Part shown: one piece after another, positions 46,873-54,583 of the stretch | How the letters are laid out: each line of letters begins with the position of its first letter | How positions within the stretch are numbered: the stretch's first letter is position 1 | Assembly (NCBI RefSeq): GCF_001307295.1 | Contig: NZ_CP012700.1 | Span: 127,001-191,000, forward strand | Length of the DNA stretch: 64,000 nt | Source: Sphingopyxis macrogoltabida | GTDB lineage: Bacteria > Pseudomonadota > Alphaproteobacteria > Sphingomonadales > Sphingomonadaceae | Direction: 5' to 3' | Notes under the pieces: model-generated | Told to the model about the DNA's origin: nothing | The model's input: only the letters and a program-made list of their open reading frames with translations | Database searches by the model: none | Program-made: the position numbers and the translations under genes

Positions 46873-46948
46873 AAGATCGCGAAGATCGTTCACTCCGCGG
46901 CCGGGGCGAAAGGTCGCAAAGATCGTGCGCGGGCGCGATGTTCGGCGC
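46873..46948 (+). repeat. Dispersed repeat, copy B (AAAGRTCG family), in a gene-free stretch
   Basis: This begins AAAGATCGCGAAGATCG, then GGGGCGAAAGGTCGCAAAG, and ATCGTGCGCGGGCGCGATG. It is the homologue of 35764-35836 (minus). It sits in a stretch of about 630 bp (46652-47283) without a convincing gene, which also holds GTTCGGCGCGGCGG-type short direct repeats just to the right and a palindromic element (47105-47235). No other feature is visible there. Confidence 0.7.
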
Positions 46949-47104
46949 GGCGGGGTTCGGCGCGGCGGACGGGGCGGATTTAACGGGTCAAAGAGCAAGG
47001 GGGCAGGCTGGCACGCGGCGGCAATGTAGGAAAGGGGCGCGCCGTCCTATTTCATCATAGCTCTGGCCTTTGGCCGAAACGCGCCCAGCGGCGTGCGGGC
47101 AATC

Positions 47105-47235
47105 CTTCCTCTGGCGGAGCCGTGGGGAGGGGGACCGTCGCCGCAGACGATGGTGGAGGGCCCGCGACGTTGCGCCACAGGCCCCTCCGTCAGCGCTTCG
47201 CGCTGCCACCTCCCCACGGCTATGCCGCAGGGAGG
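47105..47235. repeat. Long imperfect inverted repeat (GTGGGGAGG family)
   Basis: GCCGTGGGGAGGGGG (47119 onward) and GGTGGAGGGCC (47152 onward) pair with ACCTCCCCACGGC (47208-47220) and GGCCCCTCC (47180 onward), flanking TCAGCGCTTCGCGCTG. The element resembles a sphingomonad dispersed repeat or small MITE, and it overlaps the region upstream of the membrane-protein gene at 47284. Confidence 0.75.
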
Positions 47236-47283
47236 ATCGATCAGCGCTGGCGCGGCGCGGTGCGAGTGCCTATCTGGGCGGCG

Positions 47284-47781
47284 ATGACAGGCGGGGACCG
47301 GAACATGGTGGTGGTGGCGCGGCTGCGCACGGCGCCGCTGGTGGCGTGGCAGTTCGGCTGCGCGCTGCTGCTCGGCGTGCTCGCGGCGCGGCTCGACTGG
47401 CACGGCGGCCTCGCCGAGATGCTGCGGACGATGGTCTTCGTGCAGCCGCTGGTCGGGCTTGGCATCGTCGCGGTGCTGGCGCTATGGGCCTATTGGATCG
47501 GCGTGTGGCGGCGGCGCGGCGATTATCTGCGCCACGACGGGGTGACGCTCTATCGCGGCGGCAGCACCCGCTGGCCGCTGGCGCTGGTCCGCAATGTAGT
47601 GGTGACGCGCGGCGAGACGGGGCTGCATGCGCTGCGGCTGGTCGTCGACGACGACAGCGAGGTCACGCGCGAACTGGTGAAGCTCTACCTGCTCGACGGC
47701 CCGCCCGAGGTGGTGCGCGACGGGGTGATGTTCGCGGTGGCGCGGGCGGGTGGTGGTGTGGGGGTGGTTACGGTGCATTGA
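47284..47781 (+). CDS. Small membrane protein with bacterial-PH-like domain
   Basis: A 165-residue product from ATG 47284. Two membrane helices (VAWQFGCALLLGVLAARL, LVGLGIVAVLALWAYWIGVW) are followed by a beta-rich cytoplasmic part that starts RGDYLRHDGVTLYRGGSTRW and resembles bPH2/YcxB-like domains. The frame continues upstream into repeat DNA and is not used. Function unknown. Confidence 0.65.
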   Translation: MTGGDRNMVVVARLRTAPLVAWQFGCALLLGVLAARLDWHGGLAEMLRTMVFVQPLVGLGIVAVLALWAYWIGVWRRRGDYLRHDGVTLYRGGSTRWPLALVRNVVVTRGETGLHALRLVVDDDSEVTRELVKLYLLDGPPEVVRDGVMFAVARAGGGVGVVTVH

Positions 47782-47808
47782 GGGGGATTGCCGGGCATTC
47801 CCCACTTT

Positions 47809-47880
47809 CGTCATCCCGGACTTGATCCGGAATCCATTCTACGGCCGTGGCTTGGATCCCGGATCAAGTCCGGGATGACG
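47809..47880. repeat. Palindromic repeat (CGTCATCCCGG family)
   Basis: CGTCATCCCGGACTTGATCC (47809-47828) and its complement GGATCAAGTCCGGGATGACG (47861-47880) face each other across about 30 bp. The same palindrome with small differences is at 57025-57097, and a half copy at 48319-48346. The right arm encodes the C-terminal tail of the GIY-YIG gene. Confidence 0.9.
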
Positions 47881-48214
47881 ATGAAAGGGAGGGCGGCGTC
47901 ACATGCCCAGCGGCGGCAAGCCCTAGTTCCTCCGCCAAGTCCCGCCAATCCGGGTTCGCCGCCTCGATCAACGCGATCTTCCACTGGCGCTGCCAGTTCT
48001 TGATCTGCTTTTCGCGCGTGATCGCGGCGTGCATCGTCGCGGCGAGTTCGAACCAGACGAGCGTCTTCACGCCATAGCGATCGGTGAAGCCGTCGAAGCT
48101 GCCGTCGCGGTGCTGGCAGATGCGCTGGATCAGGTGCGAGGTGACGCCGGTGTAGAACGTGCCGTGCCGCGCGCTCGCCATGATATAGGCGCAGGGCTGG
48201 AAGTCGGCGTGCAT
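47864..48214 (-). CDS. GIY-YIG endonuclease-domain protein
   Basis: A 116-residue protein. The UvrC/Slx1-type core reads AYIMASARHGTFYTGVTSHL, RICQHRDGSFDGFTDRYGVK and IKNWQRQWKIALIEAANPDW. The GIY-YIG residues are changed to AYIM...TFYTG, as usual in the small URI-type subfamily; catalytic Arg and Glu positions look kept. The final residues (PPSLSSSSRT) come from the palindromic repeat at 47809-47880. Its biological role is unclear; such small genes travel as cassettes. Confidence 0.88.
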   Translation of the reverse strand: MHADFQPCAYIMASARHGTFYTGVTSHLIQRICQHRDGSFDGFTDRYGVKTLVWFELAATMHAAITREKQIKNWQRQWKIALIEAANPDWRDLAEELGLAAAGHVTPPSLSSSSRT

Positions 48215-48318
48215 GGGGTGGAGGCTAGGGCGGCGATGGACCCCGGATCACGGTGAGCCAGTTATGGGCCTCGTCCGCGGGTGACGAGATTAGGTCGAAC
48301 CGGATGCTTTTCTCCTGA

Positions 48319-48346
48319 CCATCATGCCGGACTTGATCCGGCATCC
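48319..48346. repeat. Half palindromic repeat next to the AT-rich ATPase gene
   Basis: CATCATGCCGGACTTGATCC followed by GGCATCC matches one arm of the CGTCATCCCGG family. It lies between the GIY-YIG gene and the low-GC ATPase gene; the 200 bp here (48215-48413) hold no gene. Confidence 0.6.
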
Positions 48347-48413
48347 ACGCGGTGAAAAGCAATTGGGGGTCTACTAATCCGTCACCTTAATTCGAAGCGC
48401 TTCAAATCGGAAG

Positions 48414-49844
48414 CTAGCCCGGTCGACGTTCCTCACGCAGGTTCGCAAATTCCACGATACCAAGATGTGCTCGAAATCGTTCAGCGCGTGCATCGAAGTT
48501 TGCCGTTCGATCCTTATACTTCCACACCCAATCAGAACCGCCTCCCCTGCGCGGTCGAAGATAGGAGACAACAGAATATTCGAACAATCTACTCAACGCG
48601 CCGGCGCCATCCTCCACTTTGTTTTCTTTTGACCGCTGACGGTCGTAGGCTTCGTCGAATTGAGTTCGTGTAAATGTAATGTAGCCTATGTCTCTCAATG
48701 TATTAATTGCATCTTCCCAATGTGGCCAGTGTGCTTTAATTTCGTCGTCAAGTTCTTCTTTAAAATATGTGGTGTACTCAGATCGAGCGGAGGATATGTC
48801 TTCATTTGATAAAAGTTCTCTATCCTTTTTTTGGGATAGAATTATATTTATGTAGCTTATGACATCTCTCGGTCTGTCCAGTGTTCTGGATATAATGTGA
48901 TCCCACTTTTGTTGGGTCCCGCGCATAAGGCGATCGTCAATAAGGTCGGACCATGAAAGGTTCGCGATCCTGTTGAGTCGAATATTTACCATCTCTAAAA
49001 GGGAGGCGCTGTTCCAGTTTAGGACGAGGGCCGGTCCTCTAGATATTTTATTTTTATCAGAAAATGCTAAATAATCCCATAGGTCTTGTCTTAAGTAGAC
49101 AAAGGGCCGCACGATTTGATCGCTCTTCTTTCCAAACCCACGAAAGCTTTGTATGGCTAGTATTAATCCAGAAATTAGAAGTTCTCTATTTCTATCAAAT
49201 TTTTCTAATCCGACATCTAGTTCGTCGAAATGAAGTTCAATATGGTTTTGGCCTCTGTACCTCATTGTCTCGCCGACCAGTCGAATTATCTCGGTGGCAA
49301 CGGCATCGATTTGCTGACCAAATCCCGGCTTGACCTTTCGTAGTTCGATCGATCCAAGCTCATTCCCAGCAATCTTCGGCTGAATGACTGCTTTCTCAAT
49401 AATAATTTTTGCTGGCGAGAATACTTTGTCGACATCGACAGATGGAGCGCCATAATTAGAATTGAAAAATGACCGAAGCTTTTGTTCCGCATCTATCGTG
49501 TTGTTAAATTTTGCTTCTAGGCATGCGGAAGCAGCCTGCGCGGCAATAAGGTATCGCCAAGAGGCAACGTAAGCTTCCATTTCCCCGACTTGGTTATCGG
49601 CCAAGTCTGAGTGCAAAGTCCATGGGTATCCGCGGAGATTAAGCGGTCTCCGGTAAGGATTCTTTCCGTGCTCTTTAGTGAAATGCTTGACTAGTGCGGT
49701 TTTTCCTGAGCCCTTTCGGCCCAAAATTAGAAAAATTTCATTTTCTTCAACTAGTCGAACAGCATCGGTTGTTAAAAAATACTCGAGGACTGCATCCTCT
49801 TCTGCGGACGGTTGACCGATAGAGCGAAGGTCGGGAAATTGCAT
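48414..49844 (-). CDS. P-loop ATPase (Sll1717-like), AT-rich foreign gene
   Basis: A 476-residue product. The Walker A motif is LILGRKGSGKTALVKHF (about residues 38-54) and the Walker B candidate is IELHFDELDVGLEKF (about 200-214). A long helical C-terminal region follows. The architecture fits the P-loop ATPase Sll1717 family (single-gene STAND-like), known by name but not by function. Codon use is AT-rich with many ATA, TTA and AGA codons, in sharp contrast to both neighbours, so it was acquired recently. Defence is one possibility for such orphan ATPases; no partner gene adjoins it. Confidence 0.8.
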   Translation of the reverse strand: MQFPDLRSIGQPSAEEDAVLEYFLTTDAVRLVEENEIFLILGRKGSGKTALVKHFTKEHGKNPYRRPLNLRGYPWTLHSDLADNQVGEMEAYVASWRYLIAAQAASACLEAKFNNTIDAEQKLRSFFNSNYGAPSVDVDKVFSPAKIIIEKAVIQPKIAGNELGSIELRKVKPGFGQQIDAVATEIIRLVGETMRYRGQNHIELHFDELDVGLEKFDRNRELLISGLILAIQSFRGFGKKSDQIVRPFVYLRQDLWDYLAFSDKNKISRGPALVLNWNSASLLEMVNIRLNRIANLSWSDLIDDRLMRGTQQKWDHIISRTLDRPRDVISYINIILSQKKDRELLSNEDISSARSEYTTYFKEELDDEIKAHWPHWEDAINTLRDIGYITFTRTQFDEAYDRQRSKENKVEDGAGALSRLFEYSVVSYLRPRRGGGSDWVWKYKDRTANFDARAERFRAHLGIVEFANLREERRPG

Positions 49845-49898
49845 GCGTATCTCCGCCGCTTACTTGATTCTATGCAAATAGCCTCTTTTTCTACATTA

Positions 49899-50129
49899 TC
49901 AAACCGAAAACCCGCCCGCATTCCGCCGGTTCGAACCCGCCGCCAGCACCTTCTTGCCCGTCGGGGTCAGCGCCCACTTTGCGCCCTGCTGCACCACCAG
50001 TCCCAGTTCGACGAGTTCGTCGCGGATCGGGTCGGTGGGGAGTTGGGGGCGGCGGTTCGAGAGGCCTTCGAGGGTCGCGCGCTGGGGCTGGCTGAGGACG
50101 AGGAGTTTGAGTTTTTTCTTGTCGGTCAT
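49899..50129 (-). CDS. Small winged-helix-like hypothetical protein
   Basis: A 76-residue product from ATG 50129. KKLKLLVLSQPQRATLEGLS and PIRDELVELGLVVQQGAKWA followed by LTPTGKKVLAAG resemble a short DNA-binding winged helix with its wing hairpin. Longer frames read further upstream through repeat DNA and are not used. It lies between the AT-rich ATPase gene and nrdB. Confidence 0.65.
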   Translation of the reverse strand: MTDKKKLKLLVLSQPQRATLEGLSNRRPQLPTDPIRDELVELGLVVQQGAKWALTPTGKKVLAAGSNRRNAGGFSV

Positions 50130-50204
50130 TTTTGGCCTCTGACGTCTTGTTGTTCGTTCGTCGGGAGCGTGGTGCTGTCTCGCGAAACCCCACCCCGCTT
50201 CACT

Positions 50205-50258
50205 AGGCCAGCAAGCTGGCAAGTTTCGCTGCCCCTCCCCTGAAGGGGAGGGGTTTAT
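50205..50258. repeat. Palindromic repeat between nrdB and the small gene
   Basis: AGCAAGCTGGCAAGTTTCGC leads into CCCCTCCCCTGAAGGGGAGG, a GC-rich hairpin (50232-50253). It lies just beyond the nrdB stop and may act as its 3' structure, though no T-run follows on the minus strand. Confidence 0.7.
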
Positions 50259-50266
50259 AGGGTCGC

Positions 50267-51328
50267 TTACTCGGCGGCGATGCCGGCCTGCTTGAACATG
50301 TCTTCGCCGTCGTTTTCGGCGTCGGCCGCCGGGGCGTCGTCGCTGGTCTTGGCCTTCTTGCGGTTGTCGAAGCTGGTCCACACGGTGTTCCAGTCGCCGC
50401 GCGTCGCGCCCTTCGAATATTCGGTAGCGCGCGTTTCGAAGAAGTTGGCGTGCTCGACGCCGTTGAGCAGCGGGGCGAGCCAGGGGAGCGGGTGCTCGTC
50501 GATCATGTAGATCGGCTGGAAACCGAGTTGCCCCAAGCGCCAGTCGGCGATGTAGCGGATGTAGCGCTTGATCTCCTTCGGCGTCATGCCGGGGACGGGG
50601 CCCTGTTCGAAGGCGAGGTCGATGAACGCATCCTCGAGCCGCACCGTCTTCTGGCAGGTGTCGATGATGTCTTCCTTCACCGCCTTGGTCAGGCAACCGC
50701 GTTCCTTGGTGAAGGTGTGGAACAGCTTGATAATGCCTTCGCAGTGCAGGCTCTCGTCGCGGATCGACCAGCTGACGATCTGGCCCATGCCCTTCATCTT
50801 GTTGAAGCGCGGGAAGTTCATCAGCATCGCGAAGCTGGCGAAAAGCTGGAGGCCCTCGGTGAAGCCGCCGAACATCGCGAGGGTGCGCGCGATATCCTCG
50901 TCATTTTCGACCCCGAACTGCTGCATATAGTCGTGCTTGGCGCGCATCTCGTCATATTCGAGGAACATGCCGTACTCGCTCTCGGGCATGCCGATGGTGT
51001 CGAGCAGATGGCTGTACGCCGCGATATGCACCGTCTCCATGTTGCTGAACGCGGTCAGCATCATCTTGATCTCGGTCGGCTTGAACACGCTGCCGTATTT
51101 TTCGTGGTAGCAATCCTGCACCTCGATATCGGCCTGGGTGAAGAAGCGGAAAATCTGGGTGAGCAGGTTGCGTTCGTGGTCGCTGATCTTCTGCGCCCAG
51201 TCGCGGCAATCCTCGCCCAGCGGCACTTCCTCGGGCACCCAGTGGATCTGCTGCTGGCGCTTCCAGAAATCGAACGCCCAGGGATATTCGAAGGGCTTGT
51301 AGGTCTTGCGGGCTTCTAGAAGGGGCAT
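50267..51328 (-). CDS. nrdB: Ribonucleotide reductase class I, small (beta) subunit
   Basis: A 353-residue product from ATG 51328. Di-iron and radical-site regions are visible: LTQIFRFFTQADIEVQDCY, SNMETVHIAAYSHLLDTIG (radical tyrosine region), SWSIRDESLHCEGIIKLF and the C-terminal acidic tail ending EDMFKQAGIAAE used to bind NrdA. It makes deoxyribonucleotides with NrdA. It is separated from nrdA by a DUF559 gene and repeats, unusual because nrdA and nrdB are normally adjacent. Confidence 0.96.
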   Translation of the reverse strand: MPLLEARKTYKPFEYPWAFDFWKRQQQIHWVPEEVPLGEDCRDWAQKISDHERNLLTQIFRFFTQADIEVQDCYHEKYGSVFKPTEIKMMLTAFSNMETVHIAAYSHLLDTIGMPESEYGMFLEYDEMRAKHDYMQQFGVENDEDIARTLAMFGGFTEGLQLFASFAMLMNFPRFNKMKGMGQIVSWSIRDESLHCEGIIKLFHTFTKERGCLTKAVKEDIIDTCQKTVRLEDAFIDLAFEQGPVPGMTPKEIKRYIRYIADWRLGQLGFQPIYMIDEHPLPWLAPLLNGVEHANFFETRATEYSKGATRGDWNTVWTSFDNRKKAKTSDDAPAADAENDGEDMFKQAGIAAE

Positions 51329-51356
51329 CGGCGATCTCCGGACTGGCGTATCTTTA

Positions 51357-51418
51357 CTCCTCTCCCACCGGGAGAGGAAGGGGCCCAAGGCGTCAGCCTT
51401 GGGAAGGTGAGGGTGGTT
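51357..51418. repeat. Repeat copy R0 (inverted relative to R1 and R2)
   Basis: CTCCTCTCCCACCGGGAGAGG plus CCCAAGGCGTCAGCCTTGGG, ending AAGGTGAGGGTGG. Its reverse complement aligns to the repeats at 51443-51498 and 51838-51891. It lies in front of nrdB. Confidence 0.75.
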
Positions 51419-51830
51419 GGCGGCCTGGTGCCGGCGGTTGGTCGCCCTCACCCTTCCGCCGCTGCGCGGCTGCTTCCTTCTCCCGGAGGGAGAGGGAGAT
51501 TGTTTCCATGACGCCGCTCGTGTTCGCGAGGACGTCGTTGTTCCAGAAGCGGAGGACGGTGAGGCCCTGCTGCTCGAGATATTCGGTGCGGCGGGCGTCA
51601 TAGGACGCCGCCCCCGCATGCTGGCCGCCGTCGACCTCGATCACCAGCTTCGCGGCGAAGCTGAAGAAATCGGCGAAATAGGGGGCGATCGGAACCTGCC
51701 GCCGCCATTTCGTGGCGGGGAAGGTCTTGCGCAGCGCCTGCCACATCCGCTTTTCGGCTTCGGTGGCGTCCCTGCGCAGGGTGCGGGCGCGGGCGACGGT
51801 GCCGGCGGGTTGGCCCTGATAGGTCCGCAT
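51393..51830 (-). CDS. DUF559 endonuclease-domain protein inserted between nrdA and nrdB
   Basis: A 145-residue product from ATG 51830. The very-short-patch-repair-like fold shows ARTLRRDATEAEKRMWQALR, WRRQVPIAPYFADFFSFAAK, the PD-(D/E)xK-type LVIEVDGGQHAGAASYDARR and LRFWNNDVLANTSGVMETI. The core ends near LSLREKE; the final residues are encoded by repeat DNA (51443-51498). It lies in the same orientation as nrdA and nrdB but looks like a cassette dropped between them. The activity (nicking or repair) is plausible but unproven. Confidence 0.88.
   Translation of the reverse strand: MRTYQGQPAGTVARARTLRRDATEAEKRMWQALRKTFPATKWRRQVPIAPYFADFFSFAAKLVIEVDGGQHAGAASYDARRTEYLEQQGLTVLRFWNNDVLANTSGVMETISLSLREKEAAAQRRKGEGDQPPAPGRQPPSPSQG
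51443..51498. repeat. Repeat copy R1 flanking the DUF559 gene (left)
   Basis: CGCCCTCACCCTTCCGCCGC followed by CTTCTCCCGGAGGGAGAGGG. It is a direct repeat of 51838-51891 and an inverted relative of 51357-51418. It overlaps the 3' end of the DUF559 gene, supplying its tail. Confidence 0.8.
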
Positions 51831-51837
51831 CGGGATC

Positions 51838-51891
51838 GCCCTCACCCTTCCGGCGCTTTGCGCCTCCCTCCCTCTCCCGGCGGGAGAGGGA
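51838..51891. repeat. Repeat copy R2 flanking the DUF559 gene (right)
   Basis: CGCCCTCACCCTTCCGGCGC followed by CCCTCTCCCGGCGGGAGAGG. It ends 1 bp before the nrdA stop triplet and starts 8 bp upstream of the DUF559 start, so the cassette is bounded by direct repeats. Confidence 0.8.
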
Positions 51892-51892
51892 A

Positions 51893-53860
51893 TCATTGGC
51901 ACGCGAGGCACTCGTCGTAGTCGGTGGTCTGCAGCTCGTATTTCGGGGCCTCCGACGTGTTGTCGGCCTCGACGCCGCCCGCGAAGCCGGCGCGCTGCAC
52001 CGATTTCGACCGCAGGTAATAGAGCGATTTGATGCCGAGCTCCCACGCGCGATAGTGGAGCATGAGCAGGTCCCATTTCTCGACGTCCGCCGGGATGAAC
52101 AGGTTCAGCGAGGCGGCCTGATCGATGTAGGGCGTGCGGTCGGCGGCGAGTTCGAGCAGCCAGCGCTGGTCGATCTCGAAGCTGGTCTTGTAGCAGTCCT
52201 TCTCGTCCTGCGTCAGGAAGTCGAGGTGCTGGACGCTGCCGCCCTTTTCGAGGATCGAGTTCCACACATTGTCGCTGTTCTTCGCCTTGTCGACGAGGAG
52301 GGCTTCCAAATGCGGGTTGCGGATCGAGAAGCTGCCCGACAGCGTCTTGTGCGTGTAGATGTTCGCCGGGATCGGCTCGATGCACGCGCTGGTGCCGCCG
52401 CAGATGATGCTGATCGACGCGGTCGGCGCGATCGCCATCTTGCAGCTGAAACGCTCCATCACGCCCTGATCGGCGGCGTCGGGGCAGGGGCCGCGCTCGT
52501 TGGCGAGCAGCATCGACGCCTGATCGACTTGCGCGCGGATATGCTTGAAGACGCGGAGGTTCGACGATTTCGCCATCGCGCCCTCGAACGGCAGGCCGCG
52601 CGCCTGGAGGAAGCTGTGGAAGCCCATGACGCCGAGGCCGACCGAACGTTCGCGGCTGGCGCTATATTTGGCGCGCGCCATTTCGGGCGGGGCGCGGTCG
52701 ATATAGTCCTGGAGGACATTGTCGAGCATGCGCATGACATCCTCGATAAAGCGCTTGTCGCCGTTCCATTCGTCCCAGGTTTCGAGGTTCAAGGACGAGA
52801 GGCAGCAGACCGCGGTGCGATCGTTGCCGAGATGGTCGCGGCCGGTCGGCAGGGTGATTTCCGAGCAGAGGTTCGAGGTGGTGACCTTGAGTCCCAAGTC
52901 GCGATGATGCTTGGGCATCATGCGGTTCACCTGATCGATGAAGATGATGTAGGGCTCGCCGGTCGCGAGGCGCGTTTCGACGAGCTTCTGGAACAGCGAG
53001 CGCGCATCGACGGTGCCGCGGACGCTCTGGTCCTTGGGGCTGCGGAGGTTGAATTCGGCGCCGTCGCGGACGGCCTCCATGAATTCGTCGGTGATCAGCA
53101 CGCCGTGGTGGAGATTGAGCGCCTTGCGGTTGAAGTCGCCCGACGGCTTGCGAACCTCGAGAAACTCCTCGATCTCGGGGTGCGAGATGTCGAGGTAGCA
53201 GGCGGCCGAACCGCGGCGGAGCGAGCCCTGCGAGATCGCGAGGGTCAGGCTGTCCATGACGCGGACGAAGGGGATGATGCCGCTGGTCTTGCCGTTGAGG
53301 CCGACGGGTTCGCCGATGCCGCGCACCGCGCCCCAGTAGGTGCCGATGCCGCCGCCGCGGCTGGCGAGCCAGACATTCTCGTTCCAGGTGCCGACGATGC
53401 CCTCGAGGCTGTCGTCGACCGAATTCAGGTAACAGCTGATCGGCAGGCCGCGGCCGGTGCCGCCGTTCGAGAGAACGGGGGTGGCGGGCATGAACCACAG
53501 CTTCGAGATATAGTCGTAGAGGCGCTGGGCATGATCCTGATCGTCGGCATAGGCCGACGCGACGCGCGCGAAGAGATCCTGGTATGATTCGCCGGGCAGG
53601 AGGTAGCGGTCCTGCAGCGTTTCCTTGCCGAAATCGGTGAGCAGCGCGTCGCGGCTGCTGTCGGTGGTCACTTCGAACCGGCGCGCGTGAACCTTGGGCT
53701 CGCTGCTGTCGTTGAGCTTGGCGGCGGGAGGCGATTCGGGAGCCGATTCGCCCTTCGATTCGGGTGCCGCCGGAGCGTCATTCTTTGTCAGTTCCACCGT
53801 CGCCACGTCGCTCGTCTCCACCCGTTCGCTTTCCCGAAAATCCATCTGGTTCGCCCCCAT
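51893..53860 (-). CDS. nrdA: Ribonucleotide reductase class I, large (alpha) subunit
   Basis: A 655-residue product. It carries the class I catalytic features: LPISCYLNSVDDSLEGI (first active-site Cys), NLCSEITLP (the glutamate and second Cys region), YYLRSKSVQRAG, and the C-terminal thioredoxin-exchange pair CLAC at the very end. The N-terminus is an acidic linker (residues 1-60) and lacks a complete ATP-cone, consistent with the short alphaproteobacterial type. It reduces ribonucleoside diphosphates with NrdB. The stop is touched by the repeat before the DUF559 gene. Confidence 0.96.
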   Translation of the reverse strand: MGANQMDFRESERVETSDVATVELTKNDAPAAPESKGESAPESPPAAKLNDSSEPKVHARRFEVTTDSSRDALLTDFGKETLQDRYLLPGESYQDLFARVASAYADDQDHAQRLYDYISKLWFMPATPVLSNGGTGRGLPISCYLNSVDDSLEGIVGTWNENVWLASRGGGIGTYWGAVRGIGEPVGLNGKTSGIIPFVRVMDSLTLAISQGSLRRGSAACYLDISHPEIEEFLEVRKPSGDFNRKALNLHHGVLITDEFMEAVRDGAEFNLRSPKDQSVRGTVDARSLFQKLVETRLATGEPYIIFIDQVNRMMPKHHRDLGLKVTTSNLCSEITLPTGRDHLGNDRTAVCCLSSLNLETWDEWNGDKRFIEDVMRMLDNVLQDYIDRAPPEMARAKYSASRERSVGLGVMGFHSFLQARGLPFEGAMAKSSNLRVFKHIRAQVDQASMLLANERGPCPDAADQGVMERFSCKMAIAPTASISIICGGTSACIEPIPANIYTHKTLSGSFSIRNPHLEALLVDKAKNSDNVWNSILEKGGSVQHLDFLTQDEKDCYKTSFEIDQRWLLELAADRTPYIDQAASLNLFIPADVEKWDLLMLHYRAWELGIKSLYYLRSKSVQRAGFAGGVEADNTSEAPKYELQTTDYDECLACQ

Positions 53861-54361
53861 TTTTGACCAGCGCCGCGCGGCGCTTTGTTCCTGTCTTGTT
53901 CGACTCGGGACGAAGCCCCGATCCTAGCATCTAAACCGCCCCGCGGGGCACATATTTTTGGGCGCAAGAAGGGTTTTCCCGTGCCCATATGGGATGGGCG
54001 ACGGAAATCCGCCACTTACAGCCTGATACAATTTCTTGGGGTGCCCCCGCTGGTTACCCACCACCTATAGTGCCACGTCGGCGCGGCGATGCAAGACGGT
54101 AAATGACAGATTAGGGACTCGGTTCGTCGATATTTTGATTCAGTTCGTCGCGCGGGACGGGCCGGCCGCAGGCAAAAGATCAGCCTTTCTGCGGCCCCGC
54201 GCCCGATCGGTGTCCGGAGCGCGCTGCGGCTGAATTTTTTCGGGTCGATACAGACCCTTCGCCGGCACCTCTTGGCCGACACACCATATATTGGGGCAAG
54301 CCCGGCGGCGGACGCAAGAGCGGTTAACCAAGCCGCGGGCAAAAAGGGGCTGGCGGGCAAA
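53861..54361 (-). promoter_or_regulatory. Long leader and promoter region upstream of nrdA
   Basis: About 500 bp without a convincing gene. On the minus strand, CCCCAATATATGGTGTG (54283-54299) and GGCACTATAGGTGGTGGG (54058-54075) resemble NrdR-box half sites, but they are over 200 bp apart and the first is 420 bp from the start codon, so the match is weak. Otherwise I see only GC-rich DNA and no terminator. Confidence 0.3.
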
Positions 54362-54394
54362 GAAAAAGGGCCCCGGCGATGCCGGAGCCCTTTG
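54362..54394 (-). terminator. Terminator of the 20-residue ORF
   Basis: On the minus strand GGGCTCCGGC-ATC-GCCGGGGCCC (one mismatch) forms a 10-bp stem, followed directly by TTTTTC. It begins about 22 bp after the stop codon of the small ORF at 54412-54474. A terminator this clean argues that the short ORF is really transcribed. Confidence 0.9.
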
Positions 54395-54411
54395 TCTAAC
54401 CCTGGGGGCCT

Positions 54412-54474
54412 TTAGGCCTGACCGCCACCGTTACCGGAGCCGGCGCCGCCCAGAAATTTCCAAAACCAACCCAT
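54412..54474 (-). CDS. 20-residue small protein with own ribosome site and terminator
   Basis: On the minus strand ACAGGAGATTTCAA precedes ATG 54474, a good ribosome site. The product MGWFWKFLGGAGSGNGGGQA has an aromatic, amphipathic N-terminus and a glycine-rich tail, and stops at TAA 54412. The upstream 54475-54583 DNA is AT-rich (TTAAAAAACAAGG area), as expected of a promoter. Together with the terminator this is a self-contained transcription unit for a membrane-active or regulatory peptide. No homologue is recognised. Confidence 0.55.
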   Translation of the reverse strand: MGWFWKFLGGAGSGNGGGQA

Positions 54475-54583
54475 TTGAAATCTCCTGTAGGCACTGCCAA
54501 TTCCACGGCAGTTAACGCGACGTATACCTTAAAAAACAAGGTAAAGCGAGTCTTAACCTTAACAAATGGTGCCAAAATGGCAG

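Noticed and set aside
46639..46998. 119-codon minus ORF in the gene-free stretch
   Set aside because: Pro/Arg-rich, reads through the dispersed repeat at 46873-46948, and has no ribosome site or domain.
51896..53587. 563-codon plus-strand ORF
   Set aside because: Antisense shadow of nrdA.
53861..54361. NrdR boxes upstream of nrdA
   Set aside because: Two candidates resemble half sites, but spacing (over 200 bp) and distance from the start do not fit a paired NrdR site; kept only as a low-confidence regulatory region.
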